Assembly: GCA_947073495.1 (NCBI GenBank)
Contig: CAMTMX010000033.1
Span: 1-34,477, forward strand
Length of the DNA stretch: 34,477 nucleotides
Source: an uncultured Porphyromonadaceae bacterium
GTDB taxonomy: Bacteria; Bacteroidota; Bacteroidia; Bacteroidales; Muribaculaceae
Direction: 5' to 3'
The translations under genes were made by a program, and so were the position numbers. Positions 15,518 through 22,873 of this stretch are shown here, piece after piece. How positions within the stretch are numbered: position 1 is the first letter of the stretch; each line of letters begins with the position of its first letter. Below the pieces are notes generated by a model. The model was not told the origin of the DNA and ran no database searches. It saw nothing but the letters and a program-made list of their open reading frames with translations.

Positions 15518-15859
15518 ATGAAATTAAAATCCGATAAAGTGATATTTTGGTTCATTGAGATAGTTTTTGCTATATTAACAGCTGAATTTATCTTTAGTCC
15601 CCCTCATCATAAGTATGAGTGTGGGACAACCATTATCGAAACACAGAGATATGATTTATTTCACAGTTTCATTTGGATTCTATTTTTTGTCATGTTGTCA
15701 ATTTCAAATTATATTGCATATATTTTACCTGACATAAAATATTTTTCTAAGTTTTCAGGAATTACTTTATTCTGTATTAGGCTTTATGTGGCTGTAGTTA
15801 TATTTTGTGTCTTGTGTGGAGTATGTTATATTTTGGAGGTTTTATATAATATTCTTTAA
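15518..15859 (+). CDS. Small membrane protein
   Basis: A 113-residue protein with three hydrophobic segments (about residues 8-26, 48-70 and 80-112) and a short loop SPPHHKYECGTTIIETQRYD. I recognise no family. The last codons (LYNIL and stop) lie inside the 116-bp repeat, so this gene stood directly before an ADP-ribosylglycohydrolase gene in the ancestral order, much as the other ARH (8077) follows a different membrane gene. A membrane protein plus ARH pairing thus occurs twice in the island. Confidence 0.6.
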   Translation: MKLKSDKVIFWFIEIVFAILTAEFIFSPPHHKYECGTTIIETQRYDLFHSFIWILFFVMLSISNYIAYILPDIKYFSKFSGITLFCIRLYVAVVIFCVLCGVCYILEVLYNIL

Positions 15860-15956
15860 TCAATATGGATCTGTCAGAAGAAATAATCCGAGACAGGATG
15901 CTTGGTTGCCTGTATGGATAGGCGATAGGCGATGCTCTTGGTCTTGGAACGGAATT
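15841..15956 (+). repeat. 116-bp direct repeat, copy B
   Basis: Same as 12754-12869 with one substitution. Homology to copy A stops abruptly at 15956, inside the codon for Glu31 of the ARH gene. Confidence 0.95.
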
Positions 15957-15993
15957 AATAAGGGAGTTGGAGGAGAATGATAAGGAATTGTAA
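15865..15993 (+). pseudogene. 5' fragment of an ADP-ribosylglycohydrolase gene with a nonsense codon
   Basis: The first 31 codons match the ARH gene at 12778, except codon 19, which is TAG (15919-15921) instead of CAG. After 15956 the frame runs into unrelated codons (LIRELEENDKEL) and stops at 15993. It cannot encode a working hydrolase. Confidence 0.9.
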
Positions 15994-16030
15994 AGAATAA
16001 AAATCAGAATTTATGTTTTAGTATAAAAGT

Positions 16031-16558
16031 ATGGAGTTGTCAAACAAACAAATAGATATAAACAGGAGGGAAATTCTAAGGTTGCTTATCTCAACACAAC
16101 GTGATGGTATTGAATCTGTAATAGATTATCTTTATTCAAGTGGCTTTTTTATAGTTCCATCGTCTCTTAAGCGACATCACTGTTGGAAAGGAGGGCTTGC
16201 GCAACATAGTTTAAATGTATGTAATATTGCACTATCGTTTGGAAAAGAATTGCACAGATCCAGTATCGTTTTATGTGCATTATTGCATGACATTTGCAAA
16301 GCCTCCCAACTATATTATGATGACAAAGGAAATCTACATCACCGAAACACATATATACAAGGGCATGGCATACGTTCTGTTAAACTACTTGAGATGCTAA
16401 ATCTTACACTTAGTAATGATGAACGTAGAGCTATTAGATGGCATATGGGTGGTTATTATGCCAGTGAAGATGAAATCGCAGATTTGGAAATGGCAAAGAA
16501 GTCAAAATTATGGGAAATAATACATAAGGCGGACTTACTGGATGCAGAAATAAAATAG
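16031..16558 (+). CDS. HD-domain phosphohydrolase-like protein
   Basis: A 175-residue soluble protein with the HD superfamily metal motifs: HHCWKGGLAQHSLNV (first His), ALLHDICK (His-Asp), GHGIRSVKLLEMLNL and IRWHMGGY. The group cleaves phosphoester bonds of nucleotides or RNA; stand-alone members of this type are common in phages and Bacteroidetes, often annotated only as HD domain proteins. It lies exactly between two broken homology junctions (15956 and 16610), so it entered this place as a replacement of the ARH-HAD interior. No partner gene is visible. Confidence 0.8.
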   Translation: MELSNKQIDINRREILRLLISTQRDGIESVIDYLYSSGFFIVPSSLKRHHCWKGGLAQHSLNVCNIALSFGKELHRSSIVLCALLHDICKASQLYYDDKGNLHHRNTYIQGHGIRSVKLLEMLNLTLSNDERRAIRWHMGGYYASEDEIADLEMAKKSKLWEIIHKADLLDAEIK

Positions 16559-16609
16559 AAAATATGATTATTGGTTAATATATTTTCCTTAATTTCGATT
16601 GGGTGATAT

Positions 16610-16701
16610 ATTGAAATATTGTTGAGGCAGATTGAGGATAGAAATGTGTAGTTTTTTGTATAGACACAGAATCTTTCTGATTGCGGTCGTGGCGCTTATC
16701 C
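16610..16701 (+). repeat. About 92-bp direct repeat, copy B
   Basis: Counterpart of 14262-14352. It includes the last HAD codons (IEILLRQIEDRNV), the HAD stop and the first 58 bases of the gene at 16644. Confidence 0.92.
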
Positions 16702-17804
16702 TTGTTAAAATAGGGTGGGTGGCATGGTCTTGCTGGGGAAACGGTTCTTTTGAAGATGAAAAAGAGGATATCCTCCAGCGAAGGAATTATCTTGTTGAAA
16801 AAATTGTTGTTGAACCCAAACAATTGATGTATGAGATGCCTGCCGGGATCGGATTACAGTTTAAAGGGGAATGGGCATTGTATTCATGTTCAATGCTTAC
16901 TGAAGCATTAAGTAACATAGCACGCCTGTATCCTGAAACAAGAGAGAATGCCATTGTGACGATAGACAGTCTGATCAAGATTGTGAGATCGCCCATGTTG
17001 CGACTCTATGACAAAGTGCGTTGGGGTGAGGATCCGCTTGAATCTTTGGAGGGTGATAATAGTCACGTTTCTTATCTTAGCCACCTCGCTTGGATGATTG
17101 GTAATTATAGAGGGATTGGTGGAGATGACAGATACAATCATTTGCATGATTCTATTTGCGGGACGATGAACCGTCGCATCATGCGGTCTCCAATAATGAA
17201 TATACCGACTTATCCTGGTGAACCAGTATATGTGCCTGACATGATGGTGGCAATTGTTGCTTTGTCAGATTATGGAAAACTGAACAGTGGCAAATACTCT
17301 TCAACAGTAAAGAATTGGATAAAACGGGCAAAAACTGAATGGCTTGATGACGGAACCGGATTGCTTGTATCGTTTCTTAATGACAATGGAAAGATCGATG
17401 CTCCCGTAAAAGGTTCCTATTCGACTCTTAACTGTTATTACCTTACGAAGATAGATGTCGAGTTTGCCAAAGAGCAATATGAACGTATGAAATCCGGCTT
17501 TTGTCAAAGCTTTTCCGTTGCGGGAATAAAAGAATATTATGACCGCTCATGTTGGGCAGGTATGGATATGGACGCCGGTCCGATAATACTTAACCTAAGT
17601 CCCAGCGGTAGCGCATTTGCCATAGGAAGCGCTACCTATTTCGGGGATGATGATTTGCGTAACAAATTATTGAGGACTGCTGAGATTGCCGGCCACACAA
17701 TCAAATGGGGCGACCGCCGTCATTACCTTCTTGCCGATGTTGCTTTGGTGGGAGAGGCAATCACGTTAGCGATGCGCACTAATTACAATTATTGTCAAGA
17801 TTAA
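16644..17804 (+). CDS. Membrane-anchored protein, probable alpha/alpha-toroid domain
   Basis: A 386-residue protein with one N-terminal membrane segment (IFLIAVVALILVKIGWVAW) and a large extracytoplasmic or periplasmic helical domain. Repeated helical pairs and aromatic motifs (YSCSMLTEALSNIARLYPE, SHLAWMIGNYRGIGGDDRYNHLHDSI, PTYPGEPVYVPDMMVAIVALSDYGKL) suggest an (alpha/alpha)6 barrel, perhaps related to linalool-dehydratase-like proteins; this assignment is tentative. ATG 16644 is chosen rather than the in-frame TTG at 16632 because it overlaps the HAD stop in ATGTGTAG, the arrangement also seen at 14298. A 5' fragment of this gene follows the intact HAD gene. Confidence 0.65.
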   Translation: MCSFLYRHRIFLIAVVALILVKIGWVAWSCWGNGSFEDEKEDILQRRNYLVEKIVVEPKQLMYEMPAGIGLQFKGEWALYSCSMLTEALSNIARLYPETRENAIVTIDSLIKIVRSPMLRLYDKVRWGEDPLESLEGDNSHVSYLSHLAWMIGNYRGIGGDDRYNHLHDSICGTMNRRIMRSPIMNIPTYPGEPVYVPDMMVAIVALSDYGKLNSGKYSSTVKNWIKRAKTEWLDDGTGLLVSFLNDNGKIDAPVKGSYSTLNCYYLTKIDVEFAKEQYERMKSGFCQSFSVAGIKEYYDRSCWAGMDMDAGPIILNLSPSGSAFAIGSATYFGDDDLRNKLLRTAEIAGHTIKWGDRRHYLLADVALVGEAITLAMRTNYNYCQD

Positions 17805-17880
17805 AAACATTACAACGATAAAAATATAAGGGTAGAAGGTTCGTTATTTTTGAAACAACAATTTATTGGTTCGTATTGGA

Positions 17881-17910
17881 TTGTAATCTCATTTATTATT
17901 TGTAAATTTG
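17881..17910 (+). promoter_or_regulatory. Bacteroidetes-type promoter for the DUF3791-DUF3990-DUF3791 unit
   Basis: TTG 17881-17883, a 19-base spacer, then TAAATTTG 17903-17910. The first start codon is at 18058, leaving an untranslated leader of about 140 bases with short repeats of TTGCA/TGCAA around 17927-17953 that could be an operator. Confidence 0.6.
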
Positions 17911-18057
17911 CGTAAACGTCAAACTGTTGCATTTTTGCAAAAGTATGGTTGCATGAAATCGCATAATAATCAATAATTTGTTAAGCCGGACATTACAAAT
18001 CCAAAGAATGCTTTTCAAATTGGCGGATGTTAAAATTTTTATGATATACGATAGAAC

Positions 18058-18288
18058 ATGGTTATGGACAGGAAATATATATTTGATAAAATTGAATATG
18101 TAGTGGCATGTGTAGGGGCTTTTGCTCAACGTTTTAAGCTTTCCAATTCACAAGCCTATGCTTATTTACGTCGTTTTTCGGGCATAGATTTCCTTCTTGA
18201 ATGCTATGCAGCTGAACATACGCTATCCATTGACGATGCCGTTTTGGATCTTCAGTTGGTTTGCCGCCGGAAAGGAGGGCGTATATGA
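18058..18288 (+). CDS. DUF3791 protein, putative antitoxin or partner (first copy)
   Basis: A 76-residue cytoplasmic protein (ATG 18058; ATG 18064 is also possible). The pattern YVVACVGAFAQRFKLSNSQAYAYLRRFSGIDFLLECYAAEHTLSIDDAVLDL is the DUF3791 family, small helical proteins that are found next to DUF3990 genes. Its stop overlaps the DUF3990 start (ATGA) and GGAAAGGAGG lies just upstream of that start, a rare strong ribosome site in this window. Antitoxin function is inferred from gene order. It is the first gene after a clear promoter. Confidence 0.85.
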   Translation: MVMDRKYIFDKIEYVVACVGAFAQRFKLSNSQAYAYLRRFSGIDFLLECYAAEHTLSIDDAVLDLQLVCRRKGGRI

Positions 18289-18773
18289 TCAGGCTTTATC
18301 ATGGCTCAAATGTCTCTATTGAACATATTGATTTAACTCGAAGTAAACGAGGAAAGGATTTCGGGAAAGGTTTCTATCTCAACTCTGATCCAGAGCAGGC
18401 TATGGCAATGGCTAAACGCACGACCCGTTTTTTGAACGAGGGTCAGCCGACATTGACATGTTTTGAATTTGATGATATAAAAGCTAAAGAGTCGGGACTC
18501 AATGTTAAATTTTTCCCGGATTATTCAGAAGAATGGGCAGATTTCGTAGTGATGAATCGCAAGAATGACTCAGACATCCCATTGCATCCATTCGACATTG
18601 TTATCGGTCCTATTGCCGATGATACAGTGGGAGTACAGATTCGACGTTATATTATGGGATATCTTTCAGTTTCCAGACTTGTGGAAGAACTTAAATTTAA
18701 GGGAGATCATGCTGTTCAATATTTCTTTGGCACTCCACGATCAATAGAATTCTTAAAACGCATAAATTTATGA
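18285..18773 (+). CDS. DUF3990 protein, ADP-ribosyltransferase-fold putative toxin
   Basis: A 162-residue protein that I place in DUF3990, a family of the ADP-ribosyltransferase clan. The N-terminus has RLYHGSN (His6), then GKGFYLNSDPEQA (Tyr31), the usual H and Y positions of the H-Y-E class of NAD-binding folds, and EEWADFVVMNRKN and FDIVIGPIADDTV later. The acidic catalytic residue cannot be assigned with confidence. The start at 18285 overlaps the DUF3791 stop; the stop overlaps the next start (ATGA again). This layout suggests a toxin flanked by two small partners. The target is unknown. Confidence 0.82.
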   Translation: MIRLYHGSNVSIEHIDLTRSKRGKDFGKGFYLNSDPEQAMAMAKRTTRFLNEGQPTLTCFEFDDIKAKESGLNVKFFPDYSEEWADFVVMNRKNDSDIPLHPFDIVIGPIADDTVGVQIRRYIMGYLSVSRLVEELKFKGDHAVQYFFGTPRSIEFLKRINL

Positions 18774-18991
18774 CACAGGATATCCAGTTTCAAGTAGAGT
18801 GTCTTGCTGCAGAATTAGCAGAGATGCTGATTAATGAATATGGCTGGGATATACGTCATGCTCTTGACGAATTGTATTCCTCAGACACATTCGCAAAACT
18901 CAATGATCCGGAATGTGGACTATATTATCAGGGTGCTGTTTATATATTCCAATTTCTCAAATCCGAAATCGAGATCGGAAAAATCGCATAA
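18770..18991 (+). CDS. DUF3791-like small protein (second copy)
   Basis: A 73-residue helical protein (QFQVECLAAELAEMLINEYGWDIRHALDELYSSDTFAKLNDPECGLYYQGAVYIFQFLKSEI). It has the general shape of DUF3791 but is diverged from the first copy and may belong to a sister family. It is coupled to the DUF3990 gene by a four-base overlap. Its stop codon ends at 18991 and the stop of the leftward gene begins at 18992, so the two transcripts converge with no gap. Confidence 0.72.
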   Translation: MTQDIQFQVECLAAELAEMLINEYGWDIRHALDELYSSDTFAKLNDPECGLYYQGAVYIFQFLKSEIEIGKIA

Positions 18992-19651
18992 TTAGAGGAA
19001 TTTTTTGAATTCTTCCGGTAGGGGGGCTTCAACGGATATGGGCTGCTTCGATACGGGATGGATGAACTCGATCTTGCGTGCGAGGAGGGAAATGCCTCCG
19101 TCGGGGTTGCTTCTACGTGCCCCGTATTTGAGATCGCCCTTTATCGGATGACCGATGCCGGAAAGTTGAGCGCGGATCTGATGCTTTCTGCCGGTGAGAA
19201 GGTTTATTTCGAGCAGGGTGTAGCGGTCGCCTTTCGCAATTGTCGTATATTTCAAGACAGATTCTTTCGCGTCAGGCGTGCCCTCCCCGGCAATGAACGT
19301 CTTGTTCATTCTGCCGTCGCTGACAAGATAATTTTTCAGGGTGTCTTCGTCCTTGTCGAGTTTCCCTTCCACAAGCGCCCAATAAGTCTTGTGAATGTCA
19401 CCTTTCCTGAGCATATCATTCAGGCGCGTGAGTGCTTTGGAAGTTTTTGCAAAAATCACCAGTCCGCCTACGGGGCGGTCTATACGATGGACCACACCAC
19501 AGAAAACATTTCCCGGTTTGGCATATTTTTCCTTTAAATACGCCTTGATAATTTCAGATAGGGGAGTATCGCCGGTTTTGTCACCCTGCACGATTTCTCC
19601 GGGAACCTTGTTGACAATAATAATATGGTTATCTTCGTAGATCGGTGTCAT
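18992..19651 (-). CDS. RluA-family RNA pseudouridine synthase
   Basis: A 219-residue cytoplasmic enzyme that converts uridine to pseudouridine in rRNA or tRNA. It lacks the N-terminal S4 domain of RluC/RluD and is close to the short TruC/RluA-like forms. Motifs: IYEDNHIIIVNKVPG, the catalytic block VVHRIDRPVGGLVIFAKTS (Asp in HRID), TYWALVEG, LLEINLLTGRKHQIRAQLSGIGHPIKGDLKYG. I start at 19651 (MTPIYEDNH) because the 13 extra upstream residues show no homology and overlap the tRNA terminator. The RNA target cannot be read from sequence. Confidence 0.92.
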   Translation of the reverse strand: MTPIYEDNHIIIVNKVPGEIVQGDKTGDTPLSEIIKAYLKEKYAKPGNVFCGVVHRIDRPVGGLVIFAKTSKALTRLNDMLRKGDIHKTYWALVEGKLDKDEDTLKNYLVSDGRMNKTFIAGEGTPDAKESVLKYTTIAKGDRYTLLEINLLTGRKHQIRAQLSGIGHPIKGDLKYGARRSNPDGGISLLARKIEFIHPVSKQPISVEAPLPEEFKKFL

Positions 19652-19670
19652 TGCTTTTAGATGTCGGTTA

Positions 19671-19702
19671 AAACAAAAAGCCGATTCCAAAGGAACCGGC
19701 TT
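19671..19702 (-). terminator. Intrinsic terminator after tRNA-Met
   Basis: Read leftward: AAGCCGGTTCC, a three-base loop, GGAATCGGCTT, then TTTGTTTT (right arm 19692-19702, left arm 19678-19688). It lies directly behind the tRNA and just upstream of the RluA-type start, so it ends the tRNA transcript. Confidence 0.85.
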
Positions 19703-19705
19703 TGT

Positions 19706-19780
<75 letters not shown>

Positions 19781-20054
19781 GTGTGATTTCGAGTGCAAAA
19801 TTACTGCTATTTTTGATACTGACCAAATATTTCGATAGGAAAATATGTTAAAATTTGCAAAATATTAGATAAGTAATTGAGAACTAAGAATATTAAAAAG
19901 GGTGAGGGATAATTTGCAGATATGCAAAATAAAGGCAAGATGGAAAAATATTGTAAAAAATGAGTCTGAAGTCAAAAAAAAATAGTAAATTTGCTCAATA
20001 ATTTGAAAAGTGTGCAATCGGGCTTGATAGACCGGTTGATATTTTAAAATTATT

Positions 20055-20196
20055 CAGCTTTCGCATGCGAAAGTTGAGGGTTATAAGGTTAAAGGGTTAA
20101 TTCTCAATTTGGAAAGAAGTTGTTGCCTTATTATAAATTTTATAATAATGCTCTTTTAACCATATGTCTTTCAGACTTTAAATTAGCTTGCGAAAC
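20055..20196. repeat. MITE-like palindromic intergenic repeat, copy 2
   Basis: The left end is a perfect palindrome CTTTCGCATGCGAAAG (20058-20073), followed by GAGGGTTATAAGGTTAA as in copy 1. The right end is AGCTTGCGAAAC (20185-20196). It is related to 2845-2989; the interior is diverged. The rest of 19781-20242 is AT-rich with no other gene or signal that I can support. Confidence 0.75.
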
Positions 20197-20242
20197 AAAA
20201 AATCAATAATAGAATATGTCATAATTAAACGCTCCAGATATT

Positions 20243-20827
20243 ATGGTGTTGAAAACAAGAGACAAGTTTATAGAAGTAGCTCGTCAACTTTTCGCAAGGA
20301 AAGGTGTCGAAAACACCACTATGAACGATATCGCTTTCGCTTCTGATAAAGGTAGACGCACCATTTATACATATTTCAAGAGTAAGCGCGACATATTCAA
20401 TGCAGTTATTGAAAGCGAGACAGATCAACTGCTCAGCCGCCTTCGCCATATAGTGGCAAGGCAATCATCTCCGGAAGAAAAGCTTATGGAGTATGTTGAA
20501 TGCCGGTTTGAAACCATGAAGGAGATAGTGTCGCGCAACGGATCATTAAGGGCAGGATTTTTCCGTGATGTAAGGAAAGTTGACAGAGCCCGGAAGATCA
20601 TTACCAGAAAAGAAACGGCGATGCTGCGAGACATTCTTCAGGAGGGTGTGGATCAAGGAGTGTTTGATATCCCGAACCTGAATCACATGTCGGTGATAAT
20701 CACTCAGGCGATTCATGGTCTTGACGTGCCTTATATACGCGACAATCTTTCAGATGAAGGCATAGACAAGGAATTGTTGAAATCATACGTTGCACACCTT
20801 ATTATTAACGGCATTAAGAAACGGTGA
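20243..20827 (+). CDS. TetR/AcrR-family transcriptional regulator
   Basis: A 194-residue DNA-binding protein. The N-terminal helix-turn-helix is typical: RDKFIEVARQLFARKGVENTTMNDIAFASDKGRRTIYTYFKSKRDIFNAVI (residues 5-55). The C-terminal helical ligand domain (about 60-190) has no ligand signature I know. It lies 79 bases upstream of a FabH-type gene and in the same orientation, so control of the FabH-FabG fatty-acid genes is a reasonable inference. No clear operator palindrome was found in the 20828-20906 gap. Confidence 0.92.
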   Translation: MVLKTRDKFIEVARQLFARKGVENTTMNDIAFASDKGRRTIYTYFKSKRDIFNAVIESETDQLLSRLRHIVARQSSPEEKLMEYVECRFETMKEIVSRNGSLRAGFFRDVRKVDRARKIITRKETAMLRDILQEGVDQGVFDIPNLNHMSVIITQAIHGLDVPYIRDNLSDEGIDKELLKSYVAHLIINGIKKR

Positions 20828-20906
20828 TCGAGAAATTTAAGTTAGATTTACAGTTTCATTTGTGAGTTTTAACCCGATGTCTAAATTGCAAAGATAAAAT
20901 CCATAT

Positions 20907-21851
20907 ATGTATATCAACTCCATGGGCAATTATGTGCCCTCTGCAAGAATAACAAATGATTATTTCGAGAATCTCAACGGGCTGGAACCCGGATGGATTC
21001 TACAGCGTACAGGTATCATAAGCCGTTCAAAAGTCGGCCCCGGCGAGGGCTCTGACTCAATGTCGATAGCGGCAATCGAGGATGCGCTTAAGAATCTTCC
21101 ATACGATATAAAAGACGTAGACCTGATAGTGGCGGCATGCTATGCAATATATGATACCGTAGCAACACCGGCACATATCGCTCAACAGCATTATGATATT
21201 TCAGGAGCGAAGGCTGTCTATGTGTCGGCGGCATGTTCGTCGTTTATAAACGGTCTTGAAGTTATCGAGGGATATTTTGCATCAGGCAAAGCTAAACGAG
21301 CCCTTCTCATTTGCCCGGAGCACAATACATATTATAGCAATGAAAAAGATCACAAGGCCGGTCATCTTTGGGGTGACGCTGCAGTTGCATTCTTTGTGAG
21401 CAAAGACCGTGAGGCGGATACTGATGTTGAGATCCTCGATGTTTTCACGGAAGGTCTTGGAAATGTAGGGAAAGGTCCGGAAGGGGTGAAGCTTCGTCCG
21501 AAAGACGGAGGCATCATGATGCCCGACGGCAGAGATGTCTTTATTCATGCATGCAAATATATGATTCATGCCCTTAAGAAATCCCTTGGACATACAGGAC
21601 TTAAGATTGAAGATATCAATAAATTGATCTGTCATCAGGCAAACAAGAGGATTGTTGCACAGGTGGCACATCAGCTTGACAAGCCTCTTGACGATTTCTT
21701 AAACAATATCGAGACGCTTGGAAATACAGGTTCGGCTTCCGCAGCCCTTGTGCTCACTCAAAATCTTGATAAGTTCAAGAAGGGGGATAAAGTGGCTTTG
21801 ATGGTATTCGGAGGTGGATATTCCTGTGGTTGCTTTATCGTGAAATTCTAA
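20907..21851 (+). CDS. fabH: Beta-ketoacyl-ACP synthase III
   Basis: A 314-residue thiolase-fold condensing enzyme that joins an acyl-CoA starter with malonyl-ACP to open fatty acid synthesis. The catalytic triad is visible: Cys110 in SAACSSF, His in ICHQANKRI and Asn in ETLGNTGSASAAL. GGGYSCG near the C-terminus is the usual glycine-rich loop. Start ATG 20907 gives the family's normal beginning. Neighbours are a TetR regulator upstream and a FabG gene downstream. Bacteroidales often hold more than one KAS III, so this may be a pathway-specific copy rather than the main FabH. Confidence 0.9.
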   Translation: MYINSMGNYVPSARITNDYFENLNGLEPGWILQRTGIISRSKVGPGEGSDSMSIAAIEDALKNLPYDIKDVDLIVAACYAIYDTVATPAHIAQQHYDISGAKAVYVSAACSSFINGLEVIEGYFASGKAKRALLICPEHNTYYSNEKDHKAGHLWGDAAVAFFVSKDREADTDVEILDVFTEGLGNVGKGPEGVKLRPKDGGIMMPDGRDVFIHACKYMIHALKKSLGHTGLKIEDINKLICHQANKRIVAQVAHQLDKPLDDFLNNIETLGNTGSASAALVLTQNLDKFKKGDKVALMVFGGGYSCGCFIVKF

Positions 21852-21859
21852 GTCTGACC

Positions 21860-22020
21860 AGGGTTTATGGTTCATGGTTTAGAGTTTAGAGATTATGGTT
21901 TAGAGTTCATAGTTTTAGTTTATAGTTTATGGTTTAAGAATAATCTGAAGACTAACAACTAACTAACGACTAATGACTACCTAACTAACCAAAGACCAAA
22001 GACGAAAGACCATCGACCAT
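21860..22020. repeat. Low-complexity intergenic stretch
   Basis: 21860-21935 is made of variants of TTTATGGTTTAGAG on the plus strand. 21950-22020 is made of variants of ACTAAC and CCAAAGAC. The two halves have opposite strand bias, so parts of them can pair imperfectly. No ORF is present. It separates FabH from FabG. Confidence 0.7.
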
Positions 22021-22057
22021 ATTTAAATACAGAACAATATAACTAAAAAAGAGAATA

Positions 22058-22804
22058 ATGAAATTACTTGAAGGAAAAACCGCTATTGTCACAGGCGCAG
22101 CCCGTGGTATCGGTAAGGCTATCGCACTTAAGTTTGCTCAAGAAGGAGCAAATATCGCTTTCACAGACCTTGTAATCGATGAAAACGGAAAGAAGACAGA
22201 AGAAGAGATCAAGGCTTATGGCGTGGAGTGCAAGGCATATGCTTCAAACGCTGCAGATTTTGCAGAGACAGAGAAAGTTGTCAATCAGATTAAAGAAGAT
22301 TTCGGGCGTATTGATATTCTCGTGAACAATGCCGGAATCACTAAAGACGGTCTTATGATGCGTATGACTGAGGCTCAGTGGGATGCAGTTATCGCTGTTA
22401 ACCTCAAGTCAGCATTCAATTTTATACATGCAGCTCTTCCTATCATGATGCGTCAGCGTAGCGGTTCTATCATCAACATGGCGTCGGTTGTAGGCGTTCA
22501 TGGAAATGCAGGTCAGGCTAACTACGCTGCTTCGAAGGCAGGACTTATTGCACTCGCAAAGAGCATCGCACAGGAGGTGGGTTCCCGTGGTATCCGTGCG
22601 AACGCAATCGCCCCCGGTTTCATCGAGACAGCCATGACTGCAGCACTTCCCGACAGCGTTCGTGAGGAATGGTGTAAGAAAATTCCTCTCCGCCGCGGTG
22701 GTAAACCCGAAGATATAGCAGATGTCGCCACATTCCTTGCTTCAGACCTTTCCAGCTATGTCTCTGGTCAGGTGATTCAGGTAGACGGCGGTATGAATAT
22801 GTAA
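22058..22804 (+). CDS. fabG: 3-oxoacyl-ACP reductase
   Basis: A 248-residue short-chain dehydrogenase that reduces 3-oxoacyl-ACP with NADPH in fatty acid elongation. The cofactor loop is TGAARGIG (residues 12-19), then NNAG (90-93), Asn115, Ser143, Tyr156 and Lys160 (YAASK), which form the full catalytic tetrad. The C-terminus SSYVSGQVIQVDGGMNM is typical. It follows FabH by about 200 bases of low-complexity DNA and ends at a strong terminator, so it may have its own promoter. Confidence 0.93.
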   Translation: MKLLEGKTAIVTGAARGIGKAIALKFAQEGANIAFTDLVIDENGKKTEEEIKAYGVECKAYASNAADFAETEKVVNQIKEDFGRIDILVNNAGITKDGLMMRMTEAQWDAVIAVNLKSAFNFIHAALPIMMRQRSGSIINMASVVGVHGNAGQANYAASKAGLIALAKSIAQEVGSRGIRANAIAPGFIETAMTAALPDSVREEWCKKIPLRRGGKPEDIADVATFLASDLSSYVSGQVIQVDGGMNM

Positions 22805-22824
22805 TAATTGTCCAGTCATACAGT

Positions 22825-22861
22825 ATAAGGTGCCGGTGTTTCCGGTGCCTTATATTTTTTC
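22825..22861 (+). terminator. Intrinsic terminator after fabG
   Basis: A 12-bp stem (ATAAGGTGCCGG 22825-22836 with CCGGTGCCTTAT 22842-22853, two G-U pairs), a five-base loop and a T run to 22861. ispD starts only 13 bases further on. Confidence 0.88.
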
Positions 22862-22873
22862 TACGGCAGAAGA

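Noticed and set aside
4722..18057. An integrase, transposase or attachment-site pair that would define the accessory island as a mobile element
   Set aside because: I found no recombinase-like protein in any frame and no matching direct repeats at the two edges. The island is defined only by gene content and repeats.
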